Source of the DNA: Chlorobaculum parvum
Lineage (GTDB): Bacteria; Bacteroidota; Chlorobiia; Chlorobiales; Chlorobiaceae
Direction of reading: 5' to 3'
DNA: 35,957 nt
Assembly: GCA_011372505.1 (NCBI GenBank)
Contig: DRSQ01000234.1
Location: forward strand, 1-35,957
Shown here: one piece after another, positions 32,991 through 35,957 of the stretch
Numbering within the stretch: the first letter of the stretch is position 1
How the letters are laid out: each line of letters opens with the position of its first letter
The notes under the pieces: generated by a model
The model's database searches: none
Told to the model about the DNA's origin: nothing
Seen by the model: only the letters and a program-made list of their open reading frames with translations
Translations under genes and position numbers: made by a program

Positions 32991-34556
32991 TCAGTTTGTT
33001 TCTTCGTCCCGGTTCTCTGCCGGATCCATACCCTCGCCCATGAGCGACCGTTCGTGGCTTTCATCAAGAAGCGCCTTGAGGTCTTCCTCGTTAAACTGCT
33101 CCCTGACGGTGCGGTAGATTGTGTCAGCGATCTTCTTCCAGTAGCGCTTTTCATCGTCGGTAATCCGGCGCTCTCTGGGTTTTGCAGGCTTGCGCGTCTT
33201 GTTGAAAACAAACAGTTCGTCGCTCTTCTGCGTACCGAGCAAAGCCTCCTCGATCTTTTCAACGCCACCCTTCAGAATCTTCTTGGCCGTGTCGAGACCT
33301 CCATCGAGCAGCTGGTAGATCATATCGTCGCCGAACTCTTCGCGGAATTCGATGATATCGATGTCGTTCGGATCTTCGAGCGACTTGTCGATCACGTCGC
33401 GATAGACGTCAATTTCGTAGCCGGTGAGTTTTTCGGCCAGATGGATGTTGTTGCCGTTCTTGCCGATAGCATATTTGATCTGATCGGGCTTGAGCATAAC
33501 TCTTGCCTTGCGTGTCTTCATGTCGGCATGCACGGTCATCGGATCGATCTTGGCCGGCTGAAGCGCGCGGGCGATGAACACCTGCGGCTCATCGGTATAA
33601 TAGATGACATCGATGTTCTCATTGTTCAACTCCTTGACGATGCTCTGGATGCGCTTGCCGCGATAGCCGACGGTAGCGCCGACCGGATCGATGCGCGAAC
33701 TGGTCGATTCGACGGCCACCTTGGCGCGCTCGCCCGGTACACGTGCGATCCCCTTGATAATAATGAGGCCATCGAGAATCTCCGGGACCTCGCTTTCAAA
33801 CAGCTTGTAGAGGAAGCGGTCATCAACTCGCGAGACGATCACCTTCATGCCGCCATCGGGCTTCTCACGCTCCTCGACCGTACCGTCATCGTTGCGCACC
33901 TTGACCTTCTCGCGCTCGATGCTCTTGACATAAAGCTTCATGTGCGGCGTGCGGCGCGGATTATCTTTTTTCATCATCTCCGAGCGCGGAAGCACCAGCT
34001 CCACACGATGATCCTTGGAGGTGTGATAGGTAAAAATCACCTCGTTCGAACGAACCTGATACACCTCACCGGCCACCACTTCGCCTACCTTCTCAAGGCA
34101 GTCTTCGTACACAGCCATGCGCTCGAGGTCGCGAACCTTTTTCTGTACTGACTGCTTGATGATCTGGATCGATTTGCGGGTCAGGTAGTCGTTGAGCTTG
34201 ATCGGTCCCTCTTCGTAATAATCACCAAGTTCCAGCGAATCATCGATCTTGCGAATTTCATCAATGCCGATTTCGATGGTGGGAAGATCAACTTCCTCAA
34301 CAATCTCTTTCAGGATATAGACCTCGAAATCACCGCGCTCGGGATTGATGAAAATGTTGGTTTCAACTTCCGGATCATAATCTTTCCTGAGCTGCTTCTG
34401 GATGATCTCCTTGAGCAGGTCGGCAATATCCATCTTGACCGCGGCGCTTTCGGAGCGTTTCTCCAGAAAGACCTTCGACTGCTCGATTTCTCCGAAAGCG
34501 CTGGCAATCTGCGCCTTCTGATCATGAGTTTCACCCTTAACCTGCTTTCGTGCCAT
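32991..34556 (-). CDS. nusA: Transcription termination/antitermination protein NusA
   Basis: NusA binds RNA polymerase and nascent RNA and modulates pausing, termination and antitermination. The 521-aa protein has the N-terminal polymerase-binding domain (residues ~40-165, including ERGDFEVYILKEIVEEV). An S1 domain follows (VGEVVAGEVYQVRSNEVIFTY), then KH1 (RIDPVGATVGYRGKRIQSIVKEL) and KH2 (IKYAIGKNGNNIHLAEKLTGYEIDV). The C-terminal ~100 residues are acidic and variable; the two E. coli acidic repeats are not evident. It is preceded by rimP (gap 63 bases) and followed by infB. Confidence 0.96.
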   Translation of the reverse strand: MARKQVKGETHDQKAQIASAFGEIEQSKVFLEKRSESAAVKMDIADLLKEIIQKQLRKDYDPEVETNIFINPERGDFEVYILKEIVEEVDLPTIEIGIDEIRKIDDSLELGDYYEEGPIKLNDYLTRKSIQIIKQSVQKKVRDLERMAVYEDCLEKVGEVVAGEVYQVRSNEVIFTYHTSKDHRVELVLPRSEMMKKDNPRRTPHMKLYVKSIEREKVKVRNDDGTVEEREKPDGGMKVIVSRVDDRFLYKLFESEVPEILDGLIIIKGIARVPGERAKVAVESTSSRIDPVGATVGYRGKRIQSIVKELNNENIDVIYYTDEPQVFIARALQPAKIDPMTVHADMKTRKARVMLKPDQIKYAIGKNGNNIHLAEKLTGYEIDVYRDVIDKSLEDPNDIDIIEFREEFGDDMIYQLLDGGLDTAKKILKGGVEKIEEALLGTQKSDELFVFNKTRKPAKPRERRITDDEKRYWKKIADTIYRTVREQFNEEDLKALLDESHERSLMGEGMDPAENRDEETN

Positions 34557-34619
34557 CGCTGTGTGATCTTGTTTTATAAATAGTCTGCGATTCGTTCCGG
34601 CTTACACCGGTTTTGACCA

Positions 34620-35132
34620 TTACCATTCAGTCTGAACGACCGCCTTGACGATGTCCGCTAGACGCAACGTCAACGGCTCCCGTCCGCTTGTTTTCTTTTT
34701 CTTTCCTTTCATAACCGGTTCGATGGTAATCGACGGCTCATCGCCCTCAATGGAAGCTTCGGTAAGCTTGCCCTCAAACTCTTTCCGTTCTCCTTCGGAA
34801 TCGAGGTACACGACCTTCATTTTCCGTCCCAGATGTCTGAGGTACTGGCGTGGAACCCTGATAGGCTCGCCGAGACCAGGAGAGGAAACCATGAGCTCGA
34901 AATCGCCGCCAGCCAGCATGAGGTTCTCCTCACAGGCTTCAAGGCATGCCCTGATGGTTCGGCTCAACTTTGCGCACTGATCGATGCTAACGCCTTTGTC
35001 GGCTTCAACTGTCAACTCGATAATTCTGCCACCACCGCGCACATCGGCTTCAACAAGGTAAATATCACGTCCTTTCACCGCCGAAACCTCGGCAATCGAC
35101 TCATCGATCGCCCTCTGTATCATCTCGTCCAT
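34620..35132 (-). CDS. rimP: Ribosome maturation factor RimP
   Basis: RimP assists 30S subunit maturation. The 170-aa protein carries GRDIYLVEADVRGGGRIIELTVEADKGVSIDQCAKLSRTI and LEVSSPGL-like LMVSSPGLGEPIRVPRQY, both hallmarks. The C-terminal SH3-like domain ends VVQTEW. It is the first gene of rimP-nusA-infB-rbfA-truB-ribF. Its ATG at 35132 lies only about 19 bases past the T tract of a hairpin, so its transcript must include that hairpin. Confidence 0.94.
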   Translation of the reverse strand: MDEMIQRAIDESIAEVSAVKGRDIYLVEADVRGGGRIIELTVEADKGVSIDQCAKLSRTIRACLEACEENLMLAGGDFELMVSSPGLGEPIRVPRQYLRHLGRKMKVVYLDSEGERKEFEGKLTEASIEGDEPSITIEPVMKGKKKKTSGREPLTLRLADIVKAVVQTEW

Positions 35133-35150
35133 ACGTTCGCTAAATTACCT

Positions 35151-35179
35151 AAAACAAAAAAGTGGGGATCCCCCACTTT
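35151..35179 (-). terminator. Terminator-like hairpin in the rimP-nusA-infB leader
   Basis: On the minus strand AAAGTGGGG pairs with CCCCACTTT around a three-base loop, followed by TTTTTGTTTT. The T tract ends about 19 bases before the rimP ATG, with no space for a promoter between. It either ends transcripts from the upstream small gene or attenuates the operon. Confidence 0.8.
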
Positions 35180-35221
35180 CAAAAACCGATCTTGAAAAGG
35201 CCAGTGCTCCGGTCAGCGGAC

Positions 35222-35250
35222 AATGTACAAAAAAACCGGACACAAGCCAA
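35222..35250 (-). promoter_or_regulatory. Candidate promoter upstream of the rimP leader hairpin
   Basis: On the minus strand TTGGCT, exactly 17 bases and TACATT form a plausible sigma-70 promoter. Transcription would start near 35215, giving a leader of about 83 bases that includes the terminator-like hairpin. Confidence 0.45.
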
Positions 35251-35277
35251 AAAGCACACGATGCCTTCAGCTGCGTT

Positions 35278-35478
35278 TTACTCCTTTTGCTTGATATGGC
35301 TATCGATCACCTCATAGTCCGTCTCTTCGACCTGCACCCTGCGGTTGGAAGAGGAGAACGATTCAGGGCGATTGTCGAATCGATCATCCCTGGAGAAGGT
35401 AAACGTCATGCGGATCAGACGGCTGACAAACCGTACCGCCAGCCACAAAGCGATGAGAAGAAGGATAAATTTCAACAT
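35278..35478 (-). CDS. DUF4834-like small membrane protein
   Basis: A 66-aa protein from the ATG at 35478 (MLKFILLLIALWLAVRFVSRLI), which has GGAG nine bases upstream; the track start at 35499 is less likely. One hydrophobic helix covers residues 2-20. A hydrophilic cytoplasmic tail follows, with a VEETDYEVID phrase near the end. This layout fits DUF4834, small proteins often found near nusA/rimP in Bacteroidota and Chlorobi. The function is unknown. It lies 98 bases upstream of the candidate rimP leader region. Confidence 0.65.
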   Translation of the reverse strand: MLKFILLLIALWLAVRFVSRLIRMTFTFSRDDRFDNRPESFSSSNRRVQVEETDYEVIDSHIKQKE

Positions 35479-35640
35479 GAGATAACACTCCGGAAACAAA
35501 GTCTGGCATCTGGAAAACGTTCGCCAGAAACAGAAACAGACTTGATTGATATTTTAACGAACGGAGAAAACATCTCCAAATAGCAGGAACCGCCCAAGCA
35601 AGCTCCCGTGGAATGGAGCGATGGTCAACCGTTACTGGCG

Positions 35641-35883
35641 TTACTGGCCGTGGAGCAACTCGATCAGGCGCTCAGAATCGATGCGGTGTTTAAAAGCGTC
35701 CCTGCCATTGATAAAGATGACTGGAATATCGAGGCCGTAGCGCCCAGCCAGCTCGGCATCGCCGGAAATGTCTACATGCTCGATCTCGAACGGCATGCTC
35801 TGGCGAACCTCTTCGAGCCCCTTTATCGCCTCGTCGCAGAGGCAGCAGCCCGGCTTTCCGTAGATGGTGACCACCGGCCTCAT
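35641..35883 (-). CDS. Glutaredoxin-like (DUF836/thioredoxin-fold) protein
   Basis: The 80-aa protein has a thioredoxin fold signature: VVTIYGKPGCCLCDEAIKGLEE with a CXXC in CCLCD at about residues 13-16, a cis-proline in GLDIPVIFING and the last helix RIDSERLIELLHG. Such proteins belong to the DUF836/glutaredoxin-like group and probably reduce disulfides, but the partner is unknown. Its ATG overlaps the stop of the upstream gene (ATGA), so they form an operon. The 162-base gap on its downstream side (35479-35640) holds no evident gene, only a short duplicated GTTACTGGC. Confidence 0.82.
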   Translation of the reverse strand: MRPVVTIYGKPGCCLCDEAIKGLEEVRQSMPFEIEHVDISGDAELAGRYGLDIPVIFINGRDAFKHRIDSERLIELLHGQ

Positions 35884-35957
35884 GGCCTGGCGGACTCCTG
35901 CGTGACCGCTTCGTGCAGCACGCCCGTCAGCGCATCGAGGTCGAGCGAGGTCTGCTC
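35880..35957 (-). CDS. C-terminal end of an unidentified protein (cut by right window edge)
   Basis: The frame reads EQTSLDLDALTGVLHEAVTQESARP and then TGA, overlapping the glutaredoxin-like start by four bases. This coupling supports a real gene end. Only 25 residues are visible and I do not recognise the family. Confidence 0.6.
   Translation of the reverse strand, partial: EQTSLDLDALTGVLHEAVTQESARP

Noticed and set aside
31577-34151. Plus-strand ORFs of 338 aa (opposite infB) and 365 aa (opposite nusA)
   Set aside because: Leu/Phe- or Asp/His-rich mirror frames of infB and nusA, with no family match.

Overview
This window looks like the chromosome of a green sulfur bacterium (Chlorobiota), most likely Chlorobaculum or Chlorobium. 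That is an inference from several signs: a Bacteroidota/Chlorobi-type RNA polymerase omega subunit, a DUF4834 membrane peptide, a 35-residue AURKAIP1/COX24-type peptide, a succinyl-CoA ligase alpha gene without its beta gene beside it, an apparently single-domain GlmU-like uridylyltransferase, moderately high GC and weak Shine-Dalgarno sites. No photosynthesis gene lies in the window, so the genus is not proven.

Layout. Positions 1-1700 are accessory DNA, all on the minus strand. They hold the start of an ISL3-family transposase cut by the window edge, a HepT (HEPN) toxin relic, an intact MntA-type nucleotidyltransferase, an intact DUF2442 gene and a frameshifted DUF4160 gene. Positions 1.8-4.2 kb carry gatA and sucD (minus). 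A divergent promoter at about 4.37 kb starts uppS-bamA (plus), which ends at a strong terminator at 7.88 kb. From 7.9 to 13.2 kb the minus strand carries a DUF151-UVR protein, tRNA-Leu, tRNA-Lys, a 35-aa ribosomal-type peptide, rho, folC, ruvA and rpsT. From 13.4 to 16.7 kb the plus strand carries a phosphohexomutase and an ABC exporter. These face an FtsX-type permease (minus) across a short repeat-rich gap. From 18.26 to 24.0 kb the plus strand carries fni, a polyprenyl synthase, dprA, an OmpH/Skp chaperone, lptC, panD and a GlmU-like uridylyltransferase. From 24.1 kb to the right edge everything is on the minus strand: a PPi-type phosphofructokinase, a VOC protein, rpoZ, gmk, yicC, rpsO, ribF, truB, rbfA, infB, nusA, rimP, a small DUF4834 membrane protein, a glutaredoxin-like protein and the end of one more gene.

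Function. Most of the window is core housekeeping. Envelope building is represented by UppS, BamA, OmpH/Skp, LptC, a MsbA-like exporter and amino-sugar activation. Isoprenoid synthesis is represented by Fni, the polyprenyl synthase and UppS. The translation and transcription set is rimP-nusA-infB-rbfA-truB-ribF-rpsO. Central carbon metabolism is represented by SucD and a phosphofructokinase whose active site looks pyrophosphate-dependent.

The least ordinary parts are: (1) the left-edge island, where two toxin/antitoxin-like pairs each have one broken member; (2) a 143-bp element with perfect 16-bp terminal inverted repeats ending on the rho stop codon; (3) a 35-codon basic ORF upstream of two tRNA genes, missing from the ORF track; (4) a promoter-hairpin-RBS arrangement before rimP-nusA-infB that looks like a leader attenuator. 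I found no CRISPR array, rRNA or prophage. No gene-free stretch exceeds about 300 bases; the largest gaps are 9062-9343, 10634-10895 and 4244-4496.
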